DNA from: Bacteroidales bacterium UBA1711
Lineage (GTDB): Bacteria > Bacteroidota > Bacteroidia > Bacteroidales > P3
DNA: 8,320 nucleotides
Reading direction: 5' to 3'
Assembly: GCA_002317325.1 (NCBI GenBank)
Contig: DCJB01000103.1
Coordinates: forward strand, 1-8,320
Shown here: positions 1-7,109 of the stretch, piece by piece
How positions within the stretch are numbered: the stretch's first letter is position 1
Layout of the letters: every line of letters starts with the position of its first letter
The notes under the pieces: generated by a model
What the model saw: the letters and a program-made list of their open reading frames with translations, nothing else
What the model was told of the DNA's origin: nothing
Databases searched by the model: none
Translations under genes and position numbers: made by a program

Positions 1-189
1 AGCCAGCATGGCGTGGTCTTTGGGGTCGAAATAGCGGAGGGCGTTGCGGAGGGCCAGTTCTTTCTCGGCCTTGGTGAGGATGTCTTTGCGCTTGGGGGCG
101 TGGTTGACAGTGGTGTCGTAGGGCTGGGGCGCCGGCAGCGGATTGGGTATGCCCGCGCGGAGTTCGTTTTGAAATTCTTGCAAAGTCAT
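1..189 (-). CDS. hutU: Urocanate hydratase, N-terminal 63 codons (gene runs off the left edge)
   Basis: Urocanate hydratase is a cytosolic enzyme with tightly bound NAD+ that adds water to urocanate to give 4-imidazolone-5-propionate, the second step of histidine breakdown. Only the first 63 codons are present. They begin MTLQEFQNEL and continue with IPNPLPAPQPYD, then NHAPKRKDILTKAEKELALR and NALRYFDPKDHAMLA. This matches my memory of the N-terminus of the long urocanate hydratase type found in Bacteroidota; the NAD-binding and catalytic parts lie outside the window. I chose the ATG at 189 because the family similarity begins there. An in-frame ATG at 219 would add MKSNNLKIYN. The gene follows the subtilase after 53 nt of AT-rich DNA, and no clear terminator or promoter consensus separates them. 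Whether other hut genes follow cannot be seen. The identification rests on N-terminal motifs only. Confidence 0.82.
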   Translation of the reverse strand, partial: MTLQEFQNELRAGIPNPLPAPQPYDTTVNHAPKRKDILTKAEKELALRNALRYFDPKDHAMLA

Positions 190-242
190 ATTGTATATTT
201 TTAAGTTGTTACTTTTCATCTGCTTTTGTGTGTGGTTTCCAC

Positions 243-2576
243 CTACAGCGACAGCTGCAGCCCCGCCTCGAAGCGGGGGAGGTTGATATAGAAGTTGCCC
301 GGCTGCCACACGGCGGGGACCATCTGCGAAGCGCCGATGTCGGTGAGCCTGTAGCGGAGAAAGAGGGCTATCCACTGATAACCCACCCGTGTAGTGATGC
401 CGTAGTTGAACGCCCGCCGGTCGAGGAACTTGGGCGAGCGGTAGGTGTACAGCTCTTTCTTCACCGAGGCTCTCTCGCCAAGCGTCCCCTTGCTCCTGAT
501 GATGTAGTTGTGTATGCTTCCCGAGACATAGAAGCCCAAATCCCAATAGAGGCCCTTACCGCTGGCAGGGAGCAGACGCACGCGCTGGAAGAGTTCTAAC
601 GAGAAGTCGTCTCTCCGCAGGATTTTGCGTTCCGGCACCCCTTCTATCGAGGGATTCAGCATCTCGTCCAACTGGTTTTGCACGCTCGGGTCAAATTTGT
701 ATTTGTGCCGCCCCCACTCTACCCCGACGCCAAGTGAGTAGTCTTTCGACAGCCCAAACGCTCCGCGGAAGCCCAAATGGGTTGTCACAGGCCAGCCGTG
801 GAGGCGCTGCTCTGCCGTGGCGGTGCGGAATGACGAACCCAGCTGGAAGTAAACCTCAGGCATGAACTGCGGACGTCGGCCGGCCCTCAAGTCGTCGGCC
901 GGGGTGCGGAGGGAGATGTGGCGATGGCCATTTTCCAATGACGCGGCAAAGGGGCGGAAGTCGGCCGCAGAATCTTGATACCGCAGCCGGTCGGCCTCGG
1001 ACAGGACAAAGGAGTCCGTGTAGCCCAAGTACGAGACATTCAGCCGGCAGCTGTCTAACGCGGCCTTGCCGAAGCGGAGGCAGCTGCTGTCCGACGAGAC
1101 CGCTTCAAAGTTGCCGTAGCGGTCCAGCCGGCCGTCGGGACGCTGGCGGTTGAAGAAGACGTTGGCGTACTCCGACGCAGGGCGCGCCCGCAGCCGAACC
1201 AGCACATACTCGGCCGTATCGACAAACTCGAATGTGGGTTCAGACGGACTTTTCGCCCCCATGCCCGCCAAGAAGTACGAGGCCTGCGGCACACCGTAGC
1301 CCATGGCATAGTCGAAATAGGGGTAGCGGTCGGCCGACTGCCGGATGGCCCGGTACATTTCGGCGCCGGTCTTGCCGGGCGAGGCCTGCCAGGCGCAGGC
1401 GGCAAAGCCGGCCACCAAGGGACAGCTGAACGACGTGCCGTCGGCGCTGGCCACCTTGCTGTCCGACAAATTGCTGGCCACTGTCGCATGACCGTAGGCC
1501 GCCACATCGGGCTTCACCCTCCAGTCGGCGGAGGGCCCGTAAGAGCTGAAACTGATATGGATGTATCGGTTCTCGGAGGCGCTGATGCCGCCCACGCACA
1601 GCACCCCGTCGGCATCGGAAGGGGTGACGATGGTCTTCCACCGCTTGTCGGTGCCTTCGTTGCCCGCCGAGCAGCACACCAGCATGCCCTTCTCGGCCGC
1701 CATCCCGGCCGCCTTGGCCACGTATGAGGTGCCGTCCATCTGGTCGCTGTAGTAGCGCTCTTTGCCGTAGCCGAGGGAGCTGCTTATGATGTCGGCGCCC
1801 TGCTTGTCGGCTCTCTCGGCCGCCATGGCCCACCAAACCTCCTCTTTGAAAGGCTCGGTCTCCACCTCGGTGCGGTAGAGGAGGAACTCGGCTCCCGTGG
1901 CCATGCCCAACCGCTTGCCGTCCATCATGCCGGCAATGCAGGAGAGGGTCATCAGGCCGTGCGCGTTCCAGCCATAGACATCGGCCTTGCCGTTGGGGAA
2001 GTTCCAGGTGTCGATGATGCGGTTGCTGTCGCGCAGGTGCCGGAAGGCCTGGTGGGTGTTGACCCGCGGAAAGCCGGCGTCGAACACGGCAATACGTATG
2101 CCCCTGCCGTCAATGCCCCGGGTTTGGAAGAGGTCGCCCTCCATCCTCGCCACCTGGGGGTAGAACGAGGGGATGTCGCCCGCACCTGCGGCCGGCTGCC
2201 CGCAGCCGGCCGGCTGTCCCTCGGAGGCGACGGGGCGCACCTCCCGCACGAAGGGGAGCGTCGCCACCCGCGCTATCTCGTCGGGCGTGGCCTCCACCGC
2301 CACGGCGTTGAGCCACCGCGACTGCCCGAAGTCCTCCTCCACCAAGGCATCCACCGCAGCCACATAGCGGCCGCAGAGCGGATAGTTGGAACTGTCGCCG
2401 AGGTCGGCGCCGCACTGGCGGTAGCGGGCAACGGCCTTGGCGTCAAAGTAGGCGTAGGGGTCAAATGTGGCCCCCTGCTTGTCGGTGAAGGCCACCCAGT
2501 AGCACGACTGCCCGACGGCTTGCGCCCCAACGCATAGCAGCGCCAACAGGAGCATGAGGGACTTCGTTTTTTTCAT
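243..2576 (-). CDS. Secreted S8 subtilase with C-terminal outer-membrane beta-barrel domain
   Basis: A 777-residue predicted envelope serine peptidase. Residues 1-20 form a signal peptide (MKKTKSLMLL then a Leu-rich core, likely cleavage after AQA). Residues 25-117 look like the Bacteroidota prodomain that starts YWVAFTDK and ends in an inhibitor-I9-like stretch (LNAVAVEATPDEIARV). The catalytic domain spans about 155-440: Asp166 in IAVFDAGF, His206 in NAHGLMTLS, oxyanion Asn306 in CSAGNEG and Ser382 in DGTSFSCP, so the triad is complete. HGL replaces the usual HGT after the histidine. About 130 linker residues follow. Residues 572-777 alternate hydrophobic and polar residues in roughly eight strands (YFQLGSSF, THLGFRGAFGL, YSLGVGVEWG, FSLELFQRV, YWDLGFYVSG, YGITTRVGYQ, IALFLRYRLTDI, FEAGLQLSL), resembling small Bacteroidota outer-membrane barrels. 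No T9SS sorting tail (PNP through KxxV) is seen. The start follows recO by 63 nt and is supported by the signal peptide. Substrate is unknown. Confidence 0.88.
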   Translation of the reverse strand: MKKTKSLMLLLALLCVGAQAVGQSCYWVAFTDKQGATFDPYAYFDAKAVARYRQCGADLGDSSNYPLCGRYVAAVDALVEEDFGQSRWLNAVAVEATPDEIARVATLPFVREVRPVASEGQPAGCGQPAAGAGDIPSFYPQVARMEGDLFQTRGIDGRGIRIAVFDAGFPRVNTHQAFRHLRDSNRIIDTWNFPNGKADVYGWNAHGLMTLSCIAGMMDGKRLGMATGAEFLLYRTEVETEPFKEEVWWAMAAERADKQGADIISSSLGYGKERYYSDQMDGTSYVAKAAGMAAEKGMLVCCSAGNEGTDKRWKTIVTPSDADGVLCVGGISASENRYIHISFSSYGPSADWRVKPDVAAYGHATVASNLSDSKVASADGTSFSCPLVAGFAACAWQASPGKTGAEMYRAIRQSADRYPYFDYAMGYGVPQASYFLAGMGAKSPSEPTFEFVDTAEYVLVRLRARPASEYANVFFNRQRPDGRLDRYGNFEAVSSDSSCLRFGKAALDSCRLNVSYLGYTDSFVLSEADRLRYQDSAADFRPFAASLENGHRHISLRTPADDLRAGRRPQFMPEVYFQLGSSFRTATAEQRLHGWPVTTHLGFRGAFGLSKDYSLGVGVEWGRHKYKFDPSVQNQLDEMLNPSIEGVPERKILRRDDFSLELFQRVRLLPASGKGLYWDLGFYVSGSIHNYIIRSKGTLGERASVKKELYTYRSPKFLDRRAFNYGITTRVGYQWIALFLRYRLTDIGASQMVPAVWQPGNFYINLPRFEAGLQLSL
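261..278. repeat. Small perfect inverted repeat near the 3' end of the subtilase gene
   Basis: CCCCGC and GCGGGG flank a 6-nt spacer, giving a 6-bp perfect stem whose last base lies 16 nt before the subtilase stop codon at 243-245. No T-run follows on the minus strand, so it is not a standard intrinsic terminator. It also encodes the last predicted barrel strand (PRFEAG), so it may be a by-product of codon choice in GC-rich DNA. Confidence 0.3.
2189..2212. repeat. Strong 10-bp hairpin inside the subtilase coding region
   Basis: The arm CGGCCGGCTG at 2189-2198 is perfectly complementary to CAGCCGGCCG at 2203-2212, with only 4 nt between them. In the mRNA this would be an all-paired 10-bp GC-rich stem with a CGGG loop. 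It covers codons for residues 122-130 (PAGCGQPAA), in the flexible linker between the prodomain and the catalytic domain. Part of the linker is repetitive (GQPA occurs twice), so the palindrome may come from local duplication. A role in translation is inference only. Confidence 0.6.
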
Positions 2577-2623
2577 AACTGGCTTATTATCGTTTTGAAG
2601 CTGGCAACAGGCTGATGATACAT
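2573..2623 (-). other. Possible 16-codon leader ORF overlapping the subtilase start
   Basis: In the 63-nt gap after recO, an ATG at 2623-2621 opens a short frame, MYHQPVASFKTIISQL. Its TGA stop at 2575-2573 overlaps the subtilase ATG at 2576-2574 as ATGA, the arrangement typical of translational coupling. No strong Shine-Dalgarno sequence is seen (CCCCCTCAG precedes it), which is not informative in Bacteroidota, where such motifs are weak. The peptide resembles nothing I recognise. A frame this short can occur by chance, so it is offered only as a candidate. Confidence 0.18.
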
Positions 2624-2639
2624 CTGAGGGGGCTTCCGC

Positions 2640-3374
2640 TCATTCGAGTACGGCGTGGAGGATTTCATGGGACTTGAAGTCCCGGAAATCGGATAGGTGG
2701 ATACGGTAGTAGTCTAACAGCCGGTTGACGAGTTCGGTTCGCTGGGCCAGCGGCACGGCGGGACAGGGCTGTGCCGAGCGGAGCGACAGCAGGTAGTCGT
2801 GGAGCAGCACCGAGGCAGGACCGTCGAGCGTCTGCTCTCCCGACGAGCAGAAACGGCCTTCGGTCAGGCTGAACAGCGGCTCTCGCGCCGAGTAGTTGTC
2901 CAAAGGCTCTATGCCGAGAAACTCCGACACGGTCAGCAGGTATGTGACAGGCAGGTGGGCAAGCAGTGTCGGCGGGGTGAGGAAACAGACGCAGCGGGCC
3001 ACATAGTCGAAGAGCGCGGGCATGGGCTCCGCCTCGCGGAGGGTCTTGTGCAGCACCTCGGTCATGAAGAACTTGAGCGCGTCCTGCACCGGGCGGAAGC
3101 TTCGGTCGGGAGCCTCCTGCGGAAGGTCCTCTATATGGAGGGCCATCTCTTTGATGTAGTTGAGGCGGGTGCGCGGGTTGTCATATACCACCAAGTCGAG
3201 GTGGCTGAGGGGCTGCAGGAGGTTCTGCTTGGTGCGGCCGGCTGCTGTCCGCACACCCTTGATTATGTAGGAACGCACCCCCATCTGACGAGTGAAGATT
3301 TTGGCTATCACCGAGGTCTCCGCCCATGGTGTGGTGTGGAGGACAAGTGCCGTAGTGCTGAGGGTGGCGGACAT
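2640..3374 (-). CDS. recO: DNA repair protein RecO
   Basis: RecO acts in the cytosolic RecF/RecOR pathway, helping RecR load RecA onto single-stranded DNA coated with SSB and annealing complementary strands. The 244-residue length fits the family. Residues 1-80 give the N-terminal OB-fold (start MSATLSTTALVLHTTPWAET, then VIAKIFTRQMGVRSYIIKGV and the basic AAGRTKQNLLQPLSHLDLVV). The rest is the helical C-terminal domain, ending in the LSDFRDFKSHEILHAVL motif I associate with Bacteroidota RecO. Cysteines occur at 128, 130, 176 and 204 and do not form the paired CxxC zinc site known from Deinococcus RecO, so this is probably a zinc-free type. The start lies 3 nt after the porZ stop, which implies co-transcription and probably translational coupling. 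Confidence 0.93.
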   Translation of the reverse strand: MSATLSTTALVLHTTPWAETSVIAKIFTRQMGVRSYIIKGVRTAAGRTKQNLLQPLSHLDLVVYDNPRTRLNYIKEMALHIEDLPQEAPDRSFRPVQDALKFFMTEVLHKTLREAEPMPALFDYVARCVCFLTPPTLLAHLPVTYLLTVSEFLGIEPLDNYSAREPLFSLTEGRFCSSGEQTLDGPASVLLHDYLLSLRSAQPCPAVPLAQRTELVNRLLDYYRIHLSDFRDFKSHEILHAVLE

Positions 3375-3377
3375 GAG

Positions 3378-5708
3378 CTATCGGACAATCAGTATTTTGG
3401 CAACGGAACGCATCTGTCCCTGCGCGTCGGAGGCAAACACGAGGTAGGGGCCGCTGGCGGCCTTCTCGCCGTTGAGGGTGCGGCCGTCCCACACCGCCTG
3501 CCCGCCTAAGGCCTGGGTGGCATAGACCACGTGGCCGCGCACATCGGTGACATGGACCAGCGCGTCGCGCGTAAAGCCCTTGATGGCTATGGGGCCGTCG
3601 TAGCCTGGCTTGACGGGGTTGGGAAACACCTTGATGTTGCGGTCGGGCTCAGTCCCCGCCGCCGTGGCGGTGGAGCGGTAGGCCTGCAGACACTTGTCGG
3701 TGCCCACAAAGAGGATGCCCGAAGAGGGCTGCACCGCGAGGGAGACCACCTTGTCCGAGGCCAGCGGGCTGTTGGCGGTGGTGAAGTGCTCTATCTGCTC
3801 CCGCCCGTCGGCGGCAATCAGGTAGAGGCCGTTGTTGGCGGTGCCCACCCATTTGCGGTTGGCCCCATCTACGGCCATGCAGGTGATGCTCTCGTAGGCC
3901 ATGAGGTACTCGGTGATGCCGTCGGCGTTGAAGAGAATGTTGCTGCAGGTGACGGGGGCAAGCCCGCCGCTGCCGTTGGCAAAGGCGCGGTAGCCGTCGT
4001 AGATGACCTTCAGCCCCTTGTCGGTGCCAAACCAGATGTCGCCCGACCGGTCTTGTACGATGCAGGTCACCGTGTGGGTCTCCAGCTTGCTGCCGCTGTT
4101 GGGGTCAATGTAGGCCTGCCGGTCCACTCCGTCGTGAACATATATGCGGTTGGCGCGCCCGATGAACCACTTGTATCCGTTGACGCTGTCCCAGATGATT
4201 CGGTCTATCTCGCGCGAGACTTCCGACCCCTGCACTATCGCGGTGGTGTTGAAGCCTTTCCATGTGCCGTCCTTGTAGCGCACCACCAGCCCCTCGTTGT
4301 TGAGCGAGTTGGTCATCCACAGGTTGCCCTCGCCGTCGTAGGCCAGCCCCGATACGCGGTAGTGGACGAATGAGCCGTCGATATAGGGTGTCAGCACGCC
4401 GTCGGTGTTGGCCTTGGTGTAGAGTGTCTGCACGGTGTTGTCTTTCACGTCGAGGAGGCCGCAGCCCCACGCCGAGGCGCTGATGTGGTCGGGGTCGGTG
4501 GGGTCGGCGGCCACATAGAGCACATCCTTGAAGGTGCCGAGGTGTCCATCGTTGACGAGGGCGGTCCAGCCGCTCCCGTCGTAGGTGTATATGTTGCCGT
4601 CCATATTCACGCCCTCGTAGGTGGGGCGCTTGCCGCCGGGGGCGAGGTAGAGCTTGTCGGACGTGGCGGCAACGGAGAAGACGTAGTCGTCGGAGTGGGG
4701 GCCTTCGGGACAGTAGCTCTTGGGGTCGTCGGAACGGAAGGGCAGACGGATGAGGCCGCCCCAAACGTGCCCCATCCACAGGGTGCTGTCGGTGTCGAAG
4801 TCGGCGTCATAGACCACGGCGCCATAGCCCGGCAGGTCATCCACATGATGCACCAGCCGGTAGTTGTCGCTATAGACCTCTATGCGGCCGTAGCGGCTGA
4901 GGACGATGCGGCCGTTGTGCGAGCGGAGCGACCGGATGCTCCCGCCCCCCCAAGTCCCCCAGCGGTCGTTGTCGGAGTCGGTCTGGAAAAAGGCGGTCAG
5001 GCTGTCGGGGTTGTTGGTGCAGGCCAGCGCCACAAGCCACTTGTGGTTGGGGTTGGTGACAAGGGTGCGTATGGACCAGCCGGCAAGCAGCGACACGGTG
5101 TCACGGTGCCACTCGTCGTAGATGCGGAGGCGGGGCGAGTCTTTCCGGGCGCGGAGGAGGCCGCGGTCGGTGCCGGCCACCACCAAGCTGTCGGTGAAGG
5201 CCACGTCATACACGACGGCGTGATCTCCCTCGTCGCCAAGGTAGTAGGTCTCCCGCACCTCGCAGCGGTCGGGATCGACCACCACTATGCCGAAGCCCGT
5301 GGCAAGATAGGCCAGCCCCGCATTGAAGCGGACGTGATATATCTGCTTGTCGCCCCCGATACTGCTGTTTTTGATGTCGGGCAGATGCCGTATCTGTCCG
5401 TCCTTGCGGATGTCAACACTGGAGTTGGTGTAGGCTATCACTAAGCAGTCGCTCTCATCGTCGTAGCCGAAGGTGCTGATGCCCACGTCCGAGAGGCCTT
5501 TCACTTTGGTCATGGTGTTGAGGGAGTAGTCGTTCTTGTCGTAGTAGAACATGGCCATGCGGGTGGCGGCATAGACGCGGTCGGAGGCCACGTGCACGCA
5601 GCGGACCGTCGAGAACGAGTTGAGGTCCTGCCACTGGCCGATGGCTATCTGAGCCGCGGAGCACCCGCAGGCGGCCAAAGCCATCACGGTCATCAATAAC
5701 TTCTTCAT
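3378..5708 (-). CDS. porZ: PorZ-type T9SS surface protein: two beta-propellers plus sorting domain
   Basis: PorZ belongs to the cell-surface attachment complex of type IX secretion (with PorU, PorV and PorQ in Porphyromonas gingivalis) and is known to bind anionic LPS for attachment to cargo. Using the start at 5708 gives 776 residues, in line with the family, and puts a signal peptide at the N-terminus (MKKLLMTVMALAACGCSAAQ). An ATG at 5777 would extend 52 nt into mreD and put a non-signal sequence in front, so I rejected it. Mature residues from 21 begin IAIGQWQDLNSFSTV. Residues 30-685 carry repeated propeller blades such as GDIWFGTDKGL (556-566), RKWVGTANNGLYL (618-630) and GILFVGTDKCL (664-674). 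Residues 694-776 are a T9SS type A sorting domain: VFPNPVKPGYDGPI, a DVRG turn, SGPYLVF, and the C-terminus KILIVR. Odd point: LAAC at 11-14 is a perfect lipobox, so lipidation is possible. The gene sits between mreD (17 nt) and recO (3 nt). Confidence 0.87.
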   Translation of the reverse strand: MKKLLMTVMALAACGCSAAQIAIGQWQDLNSFSTVRCVHVASDRVYAATRMAMFYYDKNDYSLNTMTKVKGLSDVGISTFGYDDESDCLVIAYTNSSVDIRKDGQIRHLPDIKNSSIGGDKQIYHVRFNAGLAYLATGFGIVVVDPDRCEVRETYYLGDEGDHAVVYDVAFTDSLVVAGTDRGLLRARKDSPRLRIYDEWHRDTVSLLAGWSIRTLVTNPNHKWLVALACTNNPDSLTAFFQTDSDNDRWGTWGGGSIRSLRSHNGRIVLSRYGRIEVYSDNYRLVHHVDDLPGYGAVVYDADFDTDSTLWMGHVWGGLIRLPFRSDDPKSYCPEGPHSDDYVFSVAATSDKLYLAPGGKRPTYEGVNMDGNIYTYDGSGWTALVNDGHLGTFKDVLYVAADPTDPDHISASAWGCGLLDVKDNTVQTLYTKANTDGVLTPYIDGSFVHYRVSGLAYDGEGNLWMTNSLNNEGLVVRYKDGTWKGFNTTAIVQGSEVSREIDRIIWDSVNGYKWFIGRANRIYVHDGVDRQAYIDPNSGSKLETHTVTCIVQDRSGDIWFGTDKGLKVIYDGYRAFANGSGGLAPVTCSNILFNADGITEYLMAYESITCMAVDGANRKWVGTANNGLYLIAADGREQIEHFTTANSPLASDKVVSLAVQPSSGILFVGTDKCLQAYRSTATAAGTEPDRNIKVFPNPVKPGYDGPIAIKGFTRDALVHVTDVRGHVVYATQALGGQAVWDGRTLNGEKAASGPYLVFASDAQGQMRSVAKILIVR

Positions 5709-5725
5709 ATAGGCGGGGTATTTGG

Positions 5726-6238
5726 TCACTTCTTGTTTTGGGGGATGAGCAGCTGCATGAGGAGCATCAGCGCCCAAGTGAGCAGCGTGCTGAGGACGAT
5801 GGAGAGCAGCACCGGCCAGAAGTTGCTGAACGAGAATGCCTCCAAGAGAAAATAGACAGCGCAGTAGATAAGCGACATGACAAAGAGGTAGCCGGAGAAC
5901 TGGGCAAACGGCACCGAGTGGACGCTGGGAATGTCTATGTCGGCGGGCTCGTCGCGGGTGAGCATACGGTTGCCGAACAGTATGCGGGCGAAGGCCAGCA
6001 GGGTGCAGCAGAAGGCGTGAAATCCCAACACATTGCAGAAAATATCCACCAGCAGCCCAGCGGCAAAGGCGATGACGAGGGTGGGAATCTTGCCCAACCG
6101 GGTGGGGAGCATCAGCACGGCCAGCACATAGACGAAGGGGAGCATATAGCCCCCAAACGACACGAAGTTGAGCATCAGAATCTGCAGCAAGATAAGGATA
6201 AAGAAGCGGAAGATGTTGCTGACGACCAAGTTGTTCAT
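5726..6238 (-). CDS. mreD: Rod-shape determining protein MreD
   Basis: MreD is a small integral inner-membrane protein that works with MreC in the elongasome, the complex directing lateral wall synthesis. At 170 residues it has the usual length. About five to six hydrophobic spans are visible: 9-25 (IFRFFILILLQILMLNF), 31-46, 51-72, 74-88, 112-134 and 140-165. A hydrophilic loop at 90-110 (GNRMLTRDEPADIDIPSVHS) separates the two halves, and the protein ends in a basic tail (NKK). The ATG overlaps the mreC stop as ATGA, so the two are probably translationally coupled. The family is weakly conserved, and the call relies on this pairing with mreC as much as on sequence. The usual downstream mrdA and rodA are absent; porZ follows instead. 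Confidence 0.9.
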   Translation of the reverse strand: MNNLVVSNIFRFFILILLQILMLNFVSFGGYMLPFVYVLAVLMLPTRLGKIPTLVIAFAAGLLVDIFCNVLGFHAFCCTLLAFARILFGNRMLTRDEPADIDIPSVHSVPFAQFSGYLFVMSLIYCAVYFLLEAFSFSNFWPVLLSIVLSTLLTWALMLLMQLLIPQNKK

Positions 6239-7074
6239 TTCTCTTCCTCCATTATTGATTTGGCCATGAGCGAGTCCTGCTCGGCCTTGAAACGGTTGTC
6301 CACCACATAGACGTGGTCCAGTTTGTTAAACTCGGTGGCCAGCTGCACCTTGATGCGGTAGAAGCCCGTCCCGCGGTCGCTGTAGGTGCCCACCACATAG
6401 CCCACAAGCACCCCTTCGGGGAAGTCGTTGGCCATGCCGCTGGTGACCACGGTGTCGTTCTTCACCAACTTGTGGGTCTTGGGTATGTCCTCGACGGCGG
6501 CAAAGCGGTAGTCTCCGCCATACCACACGAGCGAACCGGCACTGTTGGTTCGCTTAATCTTCACGCTGTTGCGGCTGTCGGAGTGGAGCACAGGCATCAC
6601 GGTGGCGAAGTTGGCGGTGGTGTTGACCACCACGCCCACAATGCCCTGGGGCGAGAGCACAGCCTGATCGACCTTGATGCCGTGGAGCTGGCCCTTGTTT
6701 ATCATAATGTAGTTGTCCCGCTGTCCCCAAGTGTTTTTCACCACCTGGGCCTCGGTGTAGCGGTAGCGCTGTTTATATACGGTGTCGTTTTTGATGAAGG
6801 TACGGCGGTCGAAGCAGACGTAGGACGACTCAAGCTGCGCCCTGAGGCGGGCGTTCTCGGCAGCCAGCAGGTCGTTCTCGCGGCGCAGCCCGAAGTAGTC
6901 GCCCACCGACGAGACGGCCGAATAGCACTGGCCGGCAACGGCGTTGCCCGCCTGCACCAGCCTCGAGCCTTGGTAGTTGCTGTTCTTCGAGATAAGCACG
7001 ACAGCCACTATCTCCAACAGGAGGAAGAGGAAGACGTAGTCAAATCGCTTGAGGAAGGCTAATAGAGCATCCAC
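6235..7074 (-). CDS. mreC: Rod-shape determining protein MreC
   Basis: MreC is a bitopic inner-membrane protein that projects into the periplasm and scaffolds or activates the RodA and PBP2 wall synthases. It has 279 residues. A short cytosolic end (MDALLAFLKR) leads into one membrane span at about 11-29. A coiled-coil stretch follows at about 58-83 (LRRENDLLAAENARLRAQL). The paired periplasmic beta-domains run from about 106 to 258, with the conserved NYIMINKGQLHGIKVDQAV, SPQGIVGVVV and SDSRNSVKIKRTNSAGSLVW signatures and the second-domain DTVVTSG and FPEGVLVGYV motifs. The short charged tail ends KSIMEEEK. The start is supported by the membrane span directly after it. mreB, often directly upstream, is not here; gmk lies upstream across an 82-nt gap rich in inverted repeats, so mreC may have its own transcription start or be attenuated. 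Confidence 0.95.
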   Translation of the reverse strand: MDALLAFLKRFDYVFLFLLLEIVAVVLISKNSNYQGSRLVQAGNAVAGQCYSAVSSVGDYFGLRRENDLLAAENARLRAQLESSYVCFDRRTFIKNDTVYKQRYRYTEAQVVKNTWGQRDNYIMINKGQLHGIKVDQAVLSPQGIVGVVVNTTANFATVMPVLHSDSRNSVKIKRTNSAGSLVWYGGDYRFAAVEDIPKTHKLVKNDTVVTSGMANDFPEGVLVGYVVGTYSDRGTGFYRIKVQLATEFNKLDHVYVVDNRFKAEQDSLMAKSIMEEEK

Positions 7075-7109
7075 TTGATGGTGTTGTTTTTGTTAGTTCG
7101 ATACGGTCG

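Noticed and set aside
13..204. A 63-codon plus-strand ORF at the left edge
   Set aside because: It is antisense to the hutU 5' end, whose translated N-terminus is recognisable.
261..278. Intrinsic terminator after the subtilase
   Set aside because: The 6-bp stem lies before the stop codon and has no T-run after it on the minus strand.
1959..2537. A 192-codon plus-strand ORF antisense to the subtilase N-terminal half
   Set aside because: No recognisable motif; it covers the subtilase Asp166 and His206 codons in antisense.
3531..4373. A 280-codon plus-strand ORF antisense to porZ
   Set aside because: Same low-information composition and no recognisable domain; fully covered by porZ.
4485..5444. 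A 319-codon plus-strand ORF antisense to porZ
   Set aside because: Its translation is a Val/Gly/Ala/His-rich string without motifs, typical of the antisense shadow of a GC-rich gene; porZ on the other strand has clear propeller and sorting-domain signatures.
5709..5777. Upstream ATG at 5777 as the porZ start, giving 799 residues
   Set aside because: It would overlap mreD by 52 nt and place MGADAPHAAAHPPKQ in front of a proper signal peptide; the start at 5708 fits the family length and export.
6313..7062. A 249-codon plus-strand ORF antisense to mreC
   Set aside because: A shadow ORF rich in Val/His/Gly, without a signal or domain; mreC is unambiguous on the minus strand.
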